In this document: one piece after another, positions 9,637 through 21,510 of the stretch
Layout: each line of letters begins with the position of its first letter
How positions within the stretch are numbered: the first letter of the stretch is position 1
Origin: Hypsibius dujardini
Taxonomy: Eukaryota; Tardigrada; Eutardigrada; Parachela; Hypsibiidae
Assembly (NCBI GenBank): GCA_001579985.1
Contig: LRSR01000260.1
Location: forward strand, 1-64,000
Length of the DNA stretch: 64,000 bases
Direction: 5' to 3'
Position numbers and translations under genes: made by a program
Notes under the pieces: generated by a model
The model's input: only the letters and a program-made list of their open reading frames with translations
Told to the model about the DNA's origin: nothing
Database searches by the model: none

Positions 9637-11596
9637 TCATTCGCAACAGTGTGCTTTGGTTGCATTTGTTAATGTCATTGATTTCCGGCGAATTGGTTGG
9701 CACATATAGTCTATTAACATCTGTGAGAGATGAAATTTTGTTTCATGTCCAAGATGCAGGCCGTCAATTCCGTCACTGATGCGCACACTTGCTTCCCAGG
9801 CAGACTCCCAAAATATCACTTTCGATTCTCCACTGCGTTTCGCGTCCATAAGAACTTGTCTGACTACGTCATTGTACAAATGCATATTCCTGTTAGTGAA
9901 GCCGAGATCCTTGTTGTTATATGACAGAACTTTTTCGCTAATGGCACATTGAGGAGTCCATATGACATCAGTTGTCGAGGCCATCTCTTCTAGTAAGGGA
10001 TGTATTGCCTTAAACTGTCTACAAATAATACAACAGCTGCCCGTTAACATAAAGCAACCTTGATATAATTAAATTAACTCACTCTTTATAGTTTTGTACA
10101 CAAGCGTCCTGGTTTTTATTATTGACTTGACAATCCTTGATGCTCCAAACACCAGCTCCAATAACCAGCATATTTGGTCTGAATTGCAACTTCGACACAT
10201 TTTTCAGGAAACTGGACATTGGTCCAAATCCGTTGTCGAGATAAGGTTGCCATTCAAATTTAATTTGTATGCCGGAGGATTTGTAGATGTTTTCGTCAGC
10301 TCCCAACTGGGAGTAGCTTGTTGAATTTAAAACGGATTGCCGGCCTGCACGTACATCGTAATCGTGACCAGTAAGAGTTAGGATGAGTCCGTCACGCAAT
10401 TGCTGGATGCGGGAATCTCCAACGAATAACAGAAATGGCACTTTTGATGTTTTATCCGTCAAATCATTCATGCATTGTTTGGCCTCACTGAAAAACACTA
10501 CACGTCACTAATTTACGGCAGATTATCTTTCTTTAGATCTTTGACGCCTATTCATTTTAAATATAAGAATTGCAAGTAGAAAACACTCCGCTACTGTATG
10601 CGGCAGTGCTTAGATAAAAATTATACAAGCACCAGCGGGTTTCTGAAATGGTTGGAATATTCAGTTGTTGGCTCAACGGCGTTTTTACCAAATTTGAAGA
10701 TAGCAACTAATCAATCTAGAAAAAACAGACCCGTCACACTAGACTTACATGCAGCTCTTCAGTCTCTCATGACTGGCCGATTGACAAAATGACTGGCAAA
10801 TCGACAGACAAACGGTAGGCAGGCAGAGAAACAAATAGATAAACAAATAGGCATTCCCACCGGCAAACAGAGTCAGACAGACGGATAGACAAAAAAGAAT
10901 CCTATCAACCTGCTAATAAGGATCACACACTACTGTAATGTTGCGACCAATTGGTGCTGCTTTTTAGACCCATCCGTATATTATGTATGTAAAAACTGTG
11001 TTTTACTGCAGTCATAATGTACGATGGATCTAAAAGCAGCACCAATTGGTCGCGACAGTACAGTACTGAGATTAGAACAATCCACCACCATTGTTGATTA
11101 TCAAGCGATTTCATTTAGTTGGTTCAGCCATTGATTTAATTCAGTTCAATGTATTGAACAATAACTTGTCGGTAATGTTAATCGGGCGGACTACTCCATA
11201 GATAGGTTAGCCCGCCTATGATGGAATGAGTCAACGTTTTGCAGTTTTGCACCCTGTTTGTTATGTGCTACATTTGACGTAGCCGTCAAAATTCTAAAAT
11301 GTCTACTAGTGAAGAAATGATTCTCTAATGTCACGTAAAATGCTGGCGTACTTTATGGAACGGTATTGGAGTGAACAACCATTTGGTTCCCAAATGGCCG
11401 TTGCGTCTTTCAGATTCCACTTCAAGGATCCCGTTTGAAATAGCTTTGCGCAGGTGTTTCCCGTGGAATTCATTTGAAACAAGTTCGGATGTACGTGCAT
11501 AACTCCAATCAGGAGTGATATTGTTAAAATAATGATAACACGCCAGGATGTTCTGACTCGTTGGAAACTCTTGAATAATTCAGTTGGCGTTAGCAT
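9637..11596 (-). CDS. CASD1-like lumenal SGNH/PC-esterase domain protein, copy 2
   Basis: Exons on the minus strand are 11596-11352, 10487-10083 and 10018-9637, giving 343 residues with both introns in phase 2. The middle exon is 405 nt, exactly as in copy 1. The protein has a transmembrane segment near residues 20-38 (VIIILTISLLIGVMHV), then AIWEPNGCSLQYRS, the catalytic-serine block LFVGDSRIQQLRDG, VIGAGVWSIKDCQ and the Asp/His motif DGIDGLHLG, and ends HCCE. It therefore keeps the predicted catalytic residues but lacks the multi-pass acyltransferase region of true CASD1. Donors are GTACGC and GTGAGT; acceptors are TTTTCAG and TTTGTAG. Its first intron (10488-11351) contains a hairpin MITE. 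Orientation is opposite to copy 1, with 3' ends facing each other. Copy 2 has a shorter N-terminal tail. Confidence 0.82.
10780..10900. repeat. GACA/GACGGATAGAC-type simple repeat tract
   Basis: This is a degenerate run of gacagacaaacgg, aggcaggcag and gacagacggatagac in intron 1 of copy 2. It resembles the larger array at 56.64-57.77 kb. Confidence 0.6.
10931..11065. mobile_element. Hairpin MITE in intron 1 of copy 2
   Basis: The left arm from 10931 (TACTGTAATG, then ttgcgaccaattggtgctgc) and an inverted right arm ending at 11065 pair over about 55 nt with few mismatches, leaving a short loop. TA lies at both outer edges. It shares the outer TACTGTA motif with the element at 6031-6179. Confidence 0.7.
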
Positions 11597-13959
11597 ACTA
11601 ATGTTGCCTGTTCCAGTTGTAAAAATCCAAGTTTTTTGTCGTTAGAAGCCCGAATAGCCAGACCAGTCGTACTCTGCCAATGGACAGGCAAGCTGCGGCT
11701 ATCGCGGGGTGCTAATACACAGTCAATCAGCGATACATAATCTTTGATGTAGTAGTGGACAGACTGGATGGCGACCCTAAATATACATTATACATACATA
11801 GGGAATAAATAGGTCCTCCCATTTTTTTATGTATGCTGTCGTCCAGTATAGCAAAATAATGGATACACTTTATTCTACATCGGTTATATTGCGTAATGGT
11901 GTTGTATAAGTACGACAATGTCCATCGCACATGAATTTTCAAAGGCGGTAAATAATATCGACTAACCCATGTTCTGCCGAACAGCTTTTGCGAAGTACAC
12001 CTCTTGCACAATTAAACTGTGTAAAAACAATTTCCTTGCGGCGACGATGGCGATACAGCGTTATTAACATTTGCACATTTATTTAACATTAGTTTAATTA
12101 TGATGATAATTAACAACTATTGGGATTGACATCCCATGAAGCATTCTTTATAGTAGAGTGGAATCTAACAACGAGTCAAACACCATTACACTAACTGTTT
12201 AAAATCCCGGCAGAAATGTTTTGTCTAAGCTCAGATAAATTCTGTTGTATCATATATGTAATACCCTGCTAAACAGTCCATTGCAACCACTTAAATGTTT
12301 ACGTACATCCCACTTCCATTAAATTTTTCTGGAAATAACATCTCTAACTCCAATAATCTCCATACTTACTACATCTGCAAAGTAGTTTCCTATTTTTTAC
12401 CTCCATCCTCTATAGCTCCACTTGCAGTGTGCCATTTCCAGCGGGTTTAACATAAGACAGCGGCTATCCTGGCGTCCATTTCTTCCAGGACAACCAAATC
12501 TTCGAAGCTGTCATATTAGCAAGCAAAGTCGCATAAATATCTGGACATTTCTTCGGATATCTCAGCTGAAGAACTCAACCCAAATTAAAATACATGTGAA
12601 TCAGTAGGTCGTACGGGGAAGACGCCAAATACTTCTCATATGAGGAAGAACCACATTTGATGAAGCTGTGGCACAATGGATAAACACACGTTAAAAATAC
12701 CAGCATTGGGCACCACACCCGAGACCTCAACGTTTTTTTATTTAGGAAATCATTTACATCTCTCATGATGTTTATCGATTGTCACATAGAGTGAAATTAT
12801 AACAAGAGTCATATTAGAATTCTTAAAGTTAATGTTTTTGAGAGCCCGCGCATTTGAGGTCGCTTAATTTTGACGCTAGCATTGTTCGTGTAAATACATT
12901 AAACGTAGAAAGCACTAAAAAACCGCTCATAAGATAAATTCGATTGCAAGTAACTATCAGTTTAGTGGCATTGTATCTTAAATGTGTATTTTTCAACTAA
13001 GGACAGAGATCTGAATGTCATCCGAAGAAGAATAGAAATACCACTGCTCTTTTCAGATCTAATACACTTATTTGTTTCGGGTTTACGTATATCATTACGG
13101 AGATACGGAAACCGTTACCAATTTATTTTCCCTACACCATTGAAGATTAAATGCAAGCGCCCCGGGCCGATGGTCATAGATGTTGAAATTTATTTTATTA
13201 GAAAGTGATTTGGTCTAGTATTTTGGCCACATTTTTTTTAAAATGAATGTTTTCCTGATTTGGAGTATTGTCAGAAAAGTGTCCCTAGTAGCTATAAAAT
13301 TTGAATGCGGTTTTTAGTTGATTAATTCTTTCACCTAAGCCGGGAACCTGCATAAACATATCCGCTGAATGTGATTAATACCGACATATGCTGATTGCAG
13401 TGATCAAGGGAGCATCTTAACTCTTTATGGATGAGACGATTCGCATGGCGCCGTAAATGTATTTTACATAAAATGCACAACGACCACATCTTTATGAACC
13501 CGTATAGGTTCCCGTCCTCTTAATACAATTTCCGAACAAATCCAGGATGCAGTCGTAGATTGGGTGATTCACTACGGGTAGTTTAGCACCACATCTTAGA
13601 TTTAATCCTCACTGAAGTGAAAATTAGGTCATTAATCCTTAGTGAAGGAGTTCTCTTCACTGGTTGTTGATTTCCCCTTAAATCTAGAAACACGGTCGGT
13701 ATGTCATTTATGGTAATTAAAAATGGATACACTTAGCATTTAGTCGACTCGAACTGAGCACGACCCACATGAATCTTGACTCACATGTTCATACCCTACG
13801 GATAACTCCTGATTATTTTATGCCCTGACATAGCCTTGTTTAAGAGAATAAATTAAGGCTTTATCCTCTGCAAAATTAGGGCTAAAATTTCAATGTCCTT
13901 GGCATGTTAAGTGACCTGCCGCAAAGACTGTCTTGCAGCTTGTAATAATCACAGGGATG

Positions 13960-14240
13960 AAAAAGCTAAACTAACCCAAATAAATTAAACCAAAACTAAA
14001 CTAACATTCTTAATAACTAGATTTTAGGGTTTTAATTTTTATTCAACTAAAAATAATTAATGATTAAACATATATTTTTTTTAGAAAACTAATTTTTTTT
14101 TAAAAACATTTAGATACTAAAAATTACCCAACCAGTTTTATTTAAATTCAGATTAATCGTTTTAGAGACTAAAAAACTAAAAATCTTTAGAAACTAAGTT
14201 TAAGTGAGTAAAAAACGTACTAGTTAACAAAGTTTAGTTT
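13960..14240. repeat. Low-complexity (AACTAA)-like block
   Basis: Runs such as ctaaactaac, aaaactaaac and aaaaacta recur with no fixed period. A shorter similar patch lies near 30045-30110. Confidence 0.6.
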
Positions 14241-15019
14241 TTGTCACTCATACTTGTAAAGATTTCTTGAGGTCCAGCTAGCCAAAGGTTTTTTAGTCCT
14301 GCTCATTTCCGAAAAGCAGTTTGTCCAACTCCACTTTTAATGCTCTGGTTACGTAAGAAACAACAAGATTAAAATATGTTTTTCGCGCAAAAGCCAACTT
14401 GAAACAGTAGAATCTCACTGTTTTCAATTGTGTTATCAGACACGGTTAATGCAATCTTTTCCATTTGGCGTTGCACTTCCTTCTCATGAAAAGCCGTTAC
14501 CTCGTACCAAATCACTATACCAGTGTAAAACGGAGGCCATTGCGCTTAGATATTAGTATCATAATGGAAAAAAACGTGGGAAGATCTTGCAAATGATGTG
14601 AACACAAAAAATACTTTCGAAATTCAATTGATAAACAACGAGAATCCGGATGTATTCAATTGCTTAGATGGTGATAAAAACTGAATATCGAACGCTTATT
14701 ATAGTACATCGCATTTTACCATTTTTCAGGCTCAATCCACGCTGTAATTTTCAGTAAATTTCACGGAGTTTTTGTGCTCAAAACGCTCTTTCGCTATTAA
14801 GACAATGAACCTGGATGTATTACGCTGAACACCAACATGTTACCATGAAACTATTCATGTCCAGCATGTTTATTCAGAGGTTTTGGTGAAATAATAAAAG
14901 TCGCACAGCTAGCTACAAATACTAAAAAAAGTATTCTTCGGTTACTGACAGATCGAAACCAAGATCGCTCCACCAAGGCTTATGCAAAATGGGATCAAGG
15001 GTTTCAAATGCGTAACTCT

Positions 15020-15200
15020 GAATCCTGTCTGTCTGTTATTGACTCTCTGTCTGTCTGTCTATATGTTTGTCTGTTTGTGACTGTCTATCTGTCTGTATGA
15101 TTTTGTGATTGGCTAACTGATTGACTGATTGCCTACCTGCCTCTTTGTCTGTATATATGTATGTCTGTTTGTGTCTGTCTGTCTGTATGATTATTTAACT
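15020..15200. repeat. (CTGT)n-rich microsatellite tract
   Basis: This is an imperfect run of tctgtctgt, interrupted by gactgattgattgcc phrases and continuing to about 15200. A second, purer tract lies at about 15640-15780. Confidence 0.75.
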
Positions 15201-17379
15201 GACTGACGGATTGATTGCCTACCAACCTCTGTGTCTCTATGGTTCCCAATTTCGGCCAGCGGTTTAGACATTATTTTCACCACTTATTGAATGTGCATTA
15301 CGACATGCTTTCGGGCACAGGCAATTCTGTACTTGCTCAAAAATTTTCTCTTAGGAAAGTTGCAAGTTAGGATTCTGGTATACCAAATAATGCACGCATT
15401 CACGGCTGCGAAATCGGGTCGGGGATCTAGGTGCATAAATAAAAATTACAGTGCGATTTATGTTTAAAATGTAAACAGTTGCACTGCGAGTCAGGCATGC
15501 TTTGTCATGGCTCAATTATTGCTTTTTTTAGCACACACAGTGCCTGAAACAGAGCAAAGTCTATATTTGAGCGCTCGTTAGAAAATAGTTTCCAAATTAT
15601 CCGTAGGGTAATGACGCCCGTGGATATGAGAATCGAGCTTGTCTGTTTGTTTGTCTGTTTGTCTCTGTTCTTTTGGCCGTCTGTTTCTTTGGCCGTCTGT
15701 TTCTTTGTTTTTCTGTTTGACTTTGTCTGTCTGCTTGTCTGATATCTGCCTGTCTGTTTCTTTGACTGTCTGTTATTTAAATTAAACATTACTAATGAAG
15801 AATTCGTCGCTTATTTGATTGATAAAAACGCAACCAAAAAAGGATACACCGGGGAAAAGAAAAAACCCGATCGGATTAATTGCGCTACAAAGCAAGTCAG
15901 GAACGATTTTGAAATCCTCAAATATCAGAGGTGCCGCCTCATGTTGCTGGCTGTACTAACAGGCTGCGTCTGTGCAGTTTAAAAATGAACAGTAAATGCG
16001 GACGCCATTAAATTTATTCGCAAACCAGTTTTGGACAGGACATAGCTATTATTTTTACCCGTTAACTTTGGCGGTTTCAGGCTTGTATTTCCTAGCAGTT
16101 CCGAGCAATCAACGAGGTTTGAAGATGTTGCACATTCACAAACGTCTCACGGCCTGCAATTGACAGGGTCAGGACGCACGATAGAAGCGCATATATGACG
16201 CATAAAAAATAAGAGGACTGTCATTGTGACACTGGGCCAGTATATGCGTACAGCCTGTTGTTACTGTTGGGTTCGTGTCATCAAAACACAATCTCTTCGT
16301 CTCGGGTTTACGGCCATACATTCTTTAGGAGGCCATCAATCTGCTCATGAAGTAACTGAGATAGAGGCATTTCCATTTCCAAAATTTGGGGAGGGTAATA
16401 TGTCATGTTTTGGTTCTGTTTTAGATATTATAAGAAATCAACTGGACGGGAGTTAAAGTCAATCATTTACTTAATACGTTTATTGCGCAATGTGGGAGCA
16501 GTAGCTACTACTCCTTGTTGGCTCCCCTAATTCAAGTTTGTACTAAATGACCATGTACTCCTATGTGAAGCGACATTTCAGTGGTAATATACTGGTAGGT
16601 CCAAAAGGTGACACCAAATCCTCCTGATTCTACAGTACATACAAAAACACGTATAAGGCGAACTTTTTTTCCAACTACCGGTACTACACTGAGGTCCTGC
16701 TAGTTGCGGAGTGCGCATTATATTGTCAAATTATTTGAACGCGCAGCGGAAGGATCCCAATCACGTCAATGGTGCCCTTGCTTTGTTTTGTTTCAGTTCT
16801 GATACAACTTGTTAGTTTGCACGTTTAAAACCAATAGTAGCACTAGCTCGTTCCTAACTATGTTTTCAAAAATCGTTTTATTGCGTGAATTCTTAGTTAT
16901 ATTGTGCGAATTTATTTCATATTATACAACTCCTAATCTTTTTAACCAGCCAGTTGCCCAAGATCTAAGCATCTCCCATAATTTGCATGATGTTTTCAGT
17001 AAATTAACCAGTAATCAGTAATCTTTAATCAGTAAAATTTACAATGATCAGGGAACCGCAGCTTTAAACTCTTTAATTCAAGACTCAATAAAACCAGCAG
17101 CAAAATGAACTAATTTAACTTCGTAACTCTTCATTGAATTCTTTGTTTCTTTAATTCATTATTTAATTATTTCTGTGAGTAATTACTGTCGCTAACGCCA
17201 ATTTTCTAACTGCAATAATTACAAGAAGAACTGGAACAAGGGTGAAATTTCAGTTTATTTCAGAAAAAGGGAGAATAAAGAACTGTGTAGCAAGAGATGC
17301 TAAAACTGTATCCACATATATAATCCGAAACAGGCCTGCTGTATGATTTGAGAGTGAAGTGGCCAATAACAGTTGAAAC

Positions 17380-17740
17380 CAATGCCCTCACTTATACTCA
17401 AGCACAATTAGATGCTTTTACGGCTTCCATCGGCCTCGGCGCTAATGCTTTTCTAGTAAGAACAGCAGGGGAGGGCCGGGAGATGCTGCTGGCTACACAA
17501 CTGTAGCTCCCGACACAACTCCCTTTAAGGATTTCTTACTGTAATACTTGTCTCGTAATTCCTGCATCAGTCCTGCTCGGAGCAACCCCGCTCAAACCCC
17601 CAATAACACCATGCGGGATCAGCAGCACATTTACTCAGATCCTCACAATAGATGGCAGCGCCCCTTCATTTCGATCCTGAATAATTAGCGGAATTACTAT
17701 AAGTAACAAGCCGTTGAGCAAACTTATACTCTATCCCTTT
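17380..17740 (+). pseudogene. Partial pseudogene of the 60.8-kb secreted glycoprotein gene
   Basis: The sequence matches the 3' half of exon 4 of the gene at 60807-62490. Shared stretches include actcaagcacaattagatgc, ctgtaatacttgtctcg, accatgcggga and caatagatgg. Similarity continues past the exon end into intron 4 (ctctatccctttaga), so this is a copy of genomic DNA and not a reverse-transcribed mRNA. The exon 4 donor GTAAGT is ATAAGT here, the middle is rearranged, and the frame is not continuous. Earlier exons are absent. It lies about 0.8 kb from the peptide gene at 18.5 kb. Confidence 0.75.
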
Positions 17741-18504
17741 AGAGAACGTGATGAACTAATTAATTATCTGTACCGCTGGCAGCCTTTTTTTAAACCGAAC
17801 ATTAAACTCATGCAGCTCCTCTGTCACTGGGCGGGAAATTAGGCTACCCCTTCATTTGCAAAGAAAATCTCTCCTCTCACGCCCTCTCTTGTAAATAGCG
17901 CCTTTTATTATGTTTGGTTACCTGTTTTAATGCTGACGGTAGGGTTGCGTGCCGCCATTATTTCCCACTTTTAGGCGGTTAGTTCAGTCGTTCAGCTTGA
18001 TTATTATTCAGGATACAAGATAAGAATAATCTTTCAGCGAGACCCCCGCAAAGTTCATGGAGTCGTCCCAATATTTTTCAGGCCTTTCAAATGTAAGACT
18101 TTTTTCTTCAGCATGTACAAAATTTGTTTTCTATAAATTTGAACAAAAAAATCGAAGATAATTATAAAACTCGATCACCCTAAATTTTCTTGAATATGAT
18201 CAAATAATTTTAAATGCAGTTCCAGATATGTGGAGCAAACATTATGTCATACACGTGTTATATCATCTGTCTGAACTAATCATTTCGGAAGATGAACGTC
18301 ACACCATTCCCATGTCTAGTTTATGTTTGAAGTTACGACAAAGACGGATAATTTGTTACAATAATTACTGCTTGTCTCACCCAAACGAGGATCGAGAATA
18401 GTCGAGAATGTTTTAGCTAACTAGTCATTCATGTTAATGAAATATGCCGTACACATATTTGATATCACACCCTTTAGCGTTTGTAAAACAGTTATTTGAT
18501 CAGA

Positions 18505-18853
18505 CTAACGAAACGGCTTTTGTGTCGGAAGTTTAGCCGCGCCTACTAGAGTGGTCTTGGTGATTGTTCCTGGAGTAGCGGTACCAGTTACACTGGCAAT
18601 TCTCGCAGCCAGCCTGTTTTGATGTGGATTAAGTTGTTTCTTCCCCAATAAGTGATTTATTCCTGCAAACAAAACATACAGTTAAATTTTAATCGATTCA
18701 AAAGTGAACGGATATCATCTTACGTTGACCCTGGTTAACAACATGCAGTGAAGGATTTCCTTGCAAAGCCTTCTTCGGCAAAGCGTTGATTTCCGCAAAT
18801 GCACACAACAAGAAAATGGCCAGGACGCAGAAAATTTTAGAGTACCGATACAT
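18505..18853 (-). CDS. Small secreted basic peptide, copy A
   Basis: Exon 1 is 18853-18724 (130 nt) and exon 2 is 18662-18505 (158 nt), separated by a 61-bp GT-AG intron in phase 1, giving 95 residues. Residues 1-24 form a signal peptide (MYRYSKIFCVLAIFLLCAFA), with cleavage probably after EINA. The mature peptide of about 71 residues begins LPKKALQGNP, contains GKKQLNPHQNRLAARIA and SVTGTATPGTITKTTL, and ends AAKLPTQKPFR. By my count it has about 11 Lys/Arg, no Asp or Glu and no Cys. The role is unknown; composition would suit an antimicrobial, nucleic-acid-binding or matrix-binding peptide. A TATA box lies 76-81 nt upstream of the ATG. The paralogue at 46907-47255 differs by only a few residues. 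I do not recognise the family. Confidence 0.85.
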
Positions 18854-18928
18854 TTTGTGGGTAGATTTTTGTCTGTATTATTAATTAGCTAAAAAATTTG
18901 TGTGAATTTGGTTGACACTTTTTTTGCA

Positions 18929-18934
18929 TTTATA
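18929..18934 (-). promoter_or_regulatory. TATA box of peptide copy A
   Basis: The minus strand reads GTATAAATG, centred about 78 nt before the start codon. The same nonamer sits at the same distance in the 42.5-kb and 46.9-kb genes. Confidence 0.7.
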
Positions 18935-18935
18935 C

Positions 18936-19228
18936 ATGCGCTGCATCTGCTAATCCGGAAGTAGGATGCATTTGGAATTCCATGGGAAAGGGCCAAAGAA
19001 TATAGTTCCTACAGGCATACCAAATGGTTTTGGTGATCCGACAAAAGAAACTTGGGCAAAAGTCAGACGTGTTGTAAACATAGCAAGATGTTCTGCCATT
19101 GCATAAGAGTGTCAATAATTTAGTACTTACTGAAACAACTGCAGTTAACAAAGCTTGAATCCGGACTCCTTCCAACCGCTGGTTCATTGTCATCGTGAAT
19201 ACCAACTTCATCGAGACCTTCTTCTGCC
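18936..19228 (-). other. Conserved upstream frame in both duplication copies
   Basis: Upstream of the TATA box the minus strand has a possible small exon from an ATG at about 19229 (MAEEGLDEVGIHDDNEPAVG, then about 14 residues). It ends at a good donor, TTTCA then GTAAGT, near 19130. No convincing downstream exon was found. Both copies of the duplication retain it, but that follows from recent duplication and does not show selection. Confidence 0.25.
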
Positions 19229-19839
19229 ATGTTTTATACAAAATATCAGTTCATTACCATTTTCTGTATTTCCTTATTATTTGTTAGGTTTGCAAATTTC
19301 ATTTATACCTTAATTCAAGTTTGTGAGATTAAAAATATACTTCACAATAACGTAGGCGTGATAATGAATTCTGTATTGCAACGACTTTGTCAAAGCAATG
19401 CCTTATTACTATCTTGAACAAAAATAAGAATAATTGGCCAGTAAATGAAACATCACCGGACTTTGCTCACTTCGCTCGCTCATCCTCGCTCGGCGTTTCA
19501 TCCTTCACAGAAATCTGAATTAGAGGTGCCATATAAAACTCATTGCCAATGGCGCCATTCAGAGCTCGTAAAAATATATCTGCAGATGTAACCATGGAAC
19601 CCATTCCCTTCGCGGCGGCTTGCTCGCGCTCAGGTCAGTGGTCAGGCTCACATGAGCACTCACTGCATTGCACACTTTGCACTGTACCGCGTGCACTGTG
19701 TATGAATCTATAATGATTAATTGGTTAGATATACCCCAATTTGGAACTGCTATCTCCTCTATCGATTAGTTATCGCCAAATTCAAAAATTCTACTTTATG
19801 TTTACTGTGATATGGTCATTTTATCAATGACTGAACAAG

Positions 19840-21510
19840 AGCAGACAGATGCGACTCGCAATCGGTTGTTTATAAACAGCTTCAAGTGTGGTAATATACA
19901 CAGATTTACTCCCATCGCTCCACATCCCAATGCTCCACATCGGCATTTGTGTGGGTCGCAGACATGGGCTTCCAAGCGCTAGGCGACCTTAGTCTGAAGA
20001 GCATCACTTACTAGTAGAGTCAAACACTAGGGTCAGGGAAACAGAAAAACCACTTGCTTGATTCAGGGCACCGTAAGGCAATTAGCCGGTCTTTTTTGCA
20101 CACATTCGCCGTCGTCATTACTTGTTGTACTTCGGGTTTTACCGCGGGTAATCGCAGTTCTTCTGGACCTTGGCGTTTATGAAAAGGTCTGGCCAGTCGT
20201 CGTGTGCCACTCGAGAATTGATGCCGCCACCAAGTCGTCGTGATCGGCGAGGAGCAATCAGAAAGTTCGGGGCCTCTGTCGAATGAGGCGACGCCAAAAA
20301 GGCGGAACAAGCTACCTCACTCGTACAGCTTTCAGATTCATTTCAAAACCAATTTCTGGGCTAAGTTTACACAGTCAATAGGTCATGCATGACAGTCCCA
20401 GCTAGTCCACCGAACGTGCCGTCGTTAAGGTACACGCATACAGAGGGAACTAAATAGCCTTCGATAGCTTCGGGGTAACCAGACAGAAAAAGAGGGCCGA
20501 GAGGATCACCCTGGTGAACACCGGACGCCACGTAAAGAAAGAAATCGCCAAAAAAAGCTTCGTCGATTTGCCGTACATTTTTTTAACAAAGGCATAGTAC
20601 TGTGGGATTAGTCTGTCCCGGTGAACAGTGTTGAAAGCGTTCCGGAAATCAGATTTGAGGAGCACTTGAGTCTCGTCGTCGTTCATCAAGTGGGCGTCTA
20701 CGACGTGAACCACCGCTTCGACACCCCCGGTGTACTGTAACCCAGCTGTACTTGCCTGACTAGTTCACCGATGTGCGACATCACACGGCAGCTGATGATC
20801 TTCATTAGCAGCCGGTAAAGAATATTGCCGACTGCGTATTCTACTCCTTCTTTTGAGTTCGATGAGATTGGCACCGTATAGCAGAGGTAGAATGTTTGCT
20901 GGAACAGCACCCTGTAGCATGTGGTTGATGATGCTGGCAAGCTTCTCCGTCAGCCGCTTCGCGGTCTCTCCGACAACACCACTGACCATATCTTTGAGGT
21001 GCAGGTGGAAAAGACCGTACGAACCGCCAGCGGACCCGTTAGGGTGCGAGGCGACAGCCTTCCATACTTCCACCAATGTGACTATGGGATCTGCAGGGCT
21101 TGGTGGGTCAGTGTAAGATTCGACTCTGCCAGGTGTTTGCTGCGTAGACTGTTGAGAGTTCCTGCTGTTGGTGATGCCATCGCATTGTCCGGCGTTAGAG
21201 AAGTACCTCTCCGGAGATTTGCTTTCGCTCATTTTTCAGATTATTGCTATCTGCAGCTTTGACGCAGATGGTTTAGCGGTGACATACTTTGTGAGTTCCC
21301 ATATTGTGTAGAAGCCCGTACTGCGGTTGACGTTGGACTTTGTCAGTAAAACTAGATACAACTTCCGCTCTTCCTTGGATGCTGGTAGGTTGAACGCACC
21401 ACAGGAGTAGAGGAGGTGGTGACACCATGCACCATCCACATTACTGCAACAGTCAGCAAGTTGTCGCGGGCACTGACGTCGCATACACACATCTGCCTTC
21501 ACTCAGGCAT
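19840..21510 (-). mobile_element. Degraded LINE (non-LTR retrotransposon) with reverse transcriptase and C-terminal zinc motif
   Basis: On the minus strand, from high to low coordinates, there are SCGAFNLPASKEERKLYL (pre-RT), HPNGSAGGSYGLFHLHLKDM, YAVGNILYRLLMKIISCRVM, VQLGYSTPG, LLKSDFRNAFNTVHRDRLIP (RT motif A region), ILSALFFCLVTPKL and VYLNDGTFGG (the YxDD box, one Asp replaced by Asn). A Cys/His cluster, HVCDPHKCRCG, lies near 19.95 kb. RT followed by a CCHC-type cluster is the layout of LINEs with a restriction-like endonuclease, but the clade is not certain. Several frameshifts and stops show it is dead. Confidence 0.65.

Larger units (their letters stand above)
11597..17379. other. 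AT-rich gene-free interval
   Basis: No frame with recognisable domains, no paired splice signals and no RNA gene were found. It includes an aactaa-rich low-complexity block (about 13960-14240) and two CTGT-type tracts (15020-15200 and 15640-15780). The frame of about 95 codons on the minus strand at 15505-15789 is a product of the second tract. Confidence 0.45.
18000..19810 (+). repeat. Segmental duplication, copy A (partner 46384-48190)
   Basis: About 1.8 kb is nearly identical and in direct orientation to 46384-48190. It starts at ttcaggata-aagataagaat and ends at ttcaaaaatt-actttatgtt. It carries one complete basic-peptide gene with its promoter plus about 0.9 kb of upstream DNA. A few substitutions and small indels separate the copies, including an extra 20-odd bases near 19730 in this one. 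Confidence 0.9.

Noticed and set aside
15505-15789. 94-codon Lys/Thr/Gln-rich frame
   Set aside because: Translation of a ctgt/tttgtctg microsatellite on the other strand.
18930-19241. 103-codon minus-strand frame MYKTWQKKVSMKLVF, shared with 47352-47642
   Set aside because: A one-base indel changes its C-terminus between copies, and a good donor site inside it favours a different frame.
19229-19417. Plus-strand frames in the duplication block, MFYTKYQFITIFCISLL and its copy at 47630
   Set aside because: Present in both copies only because the block is recently duplicated. The copies diverge by frameshift within about 55 codons, which argues against coding constraint.
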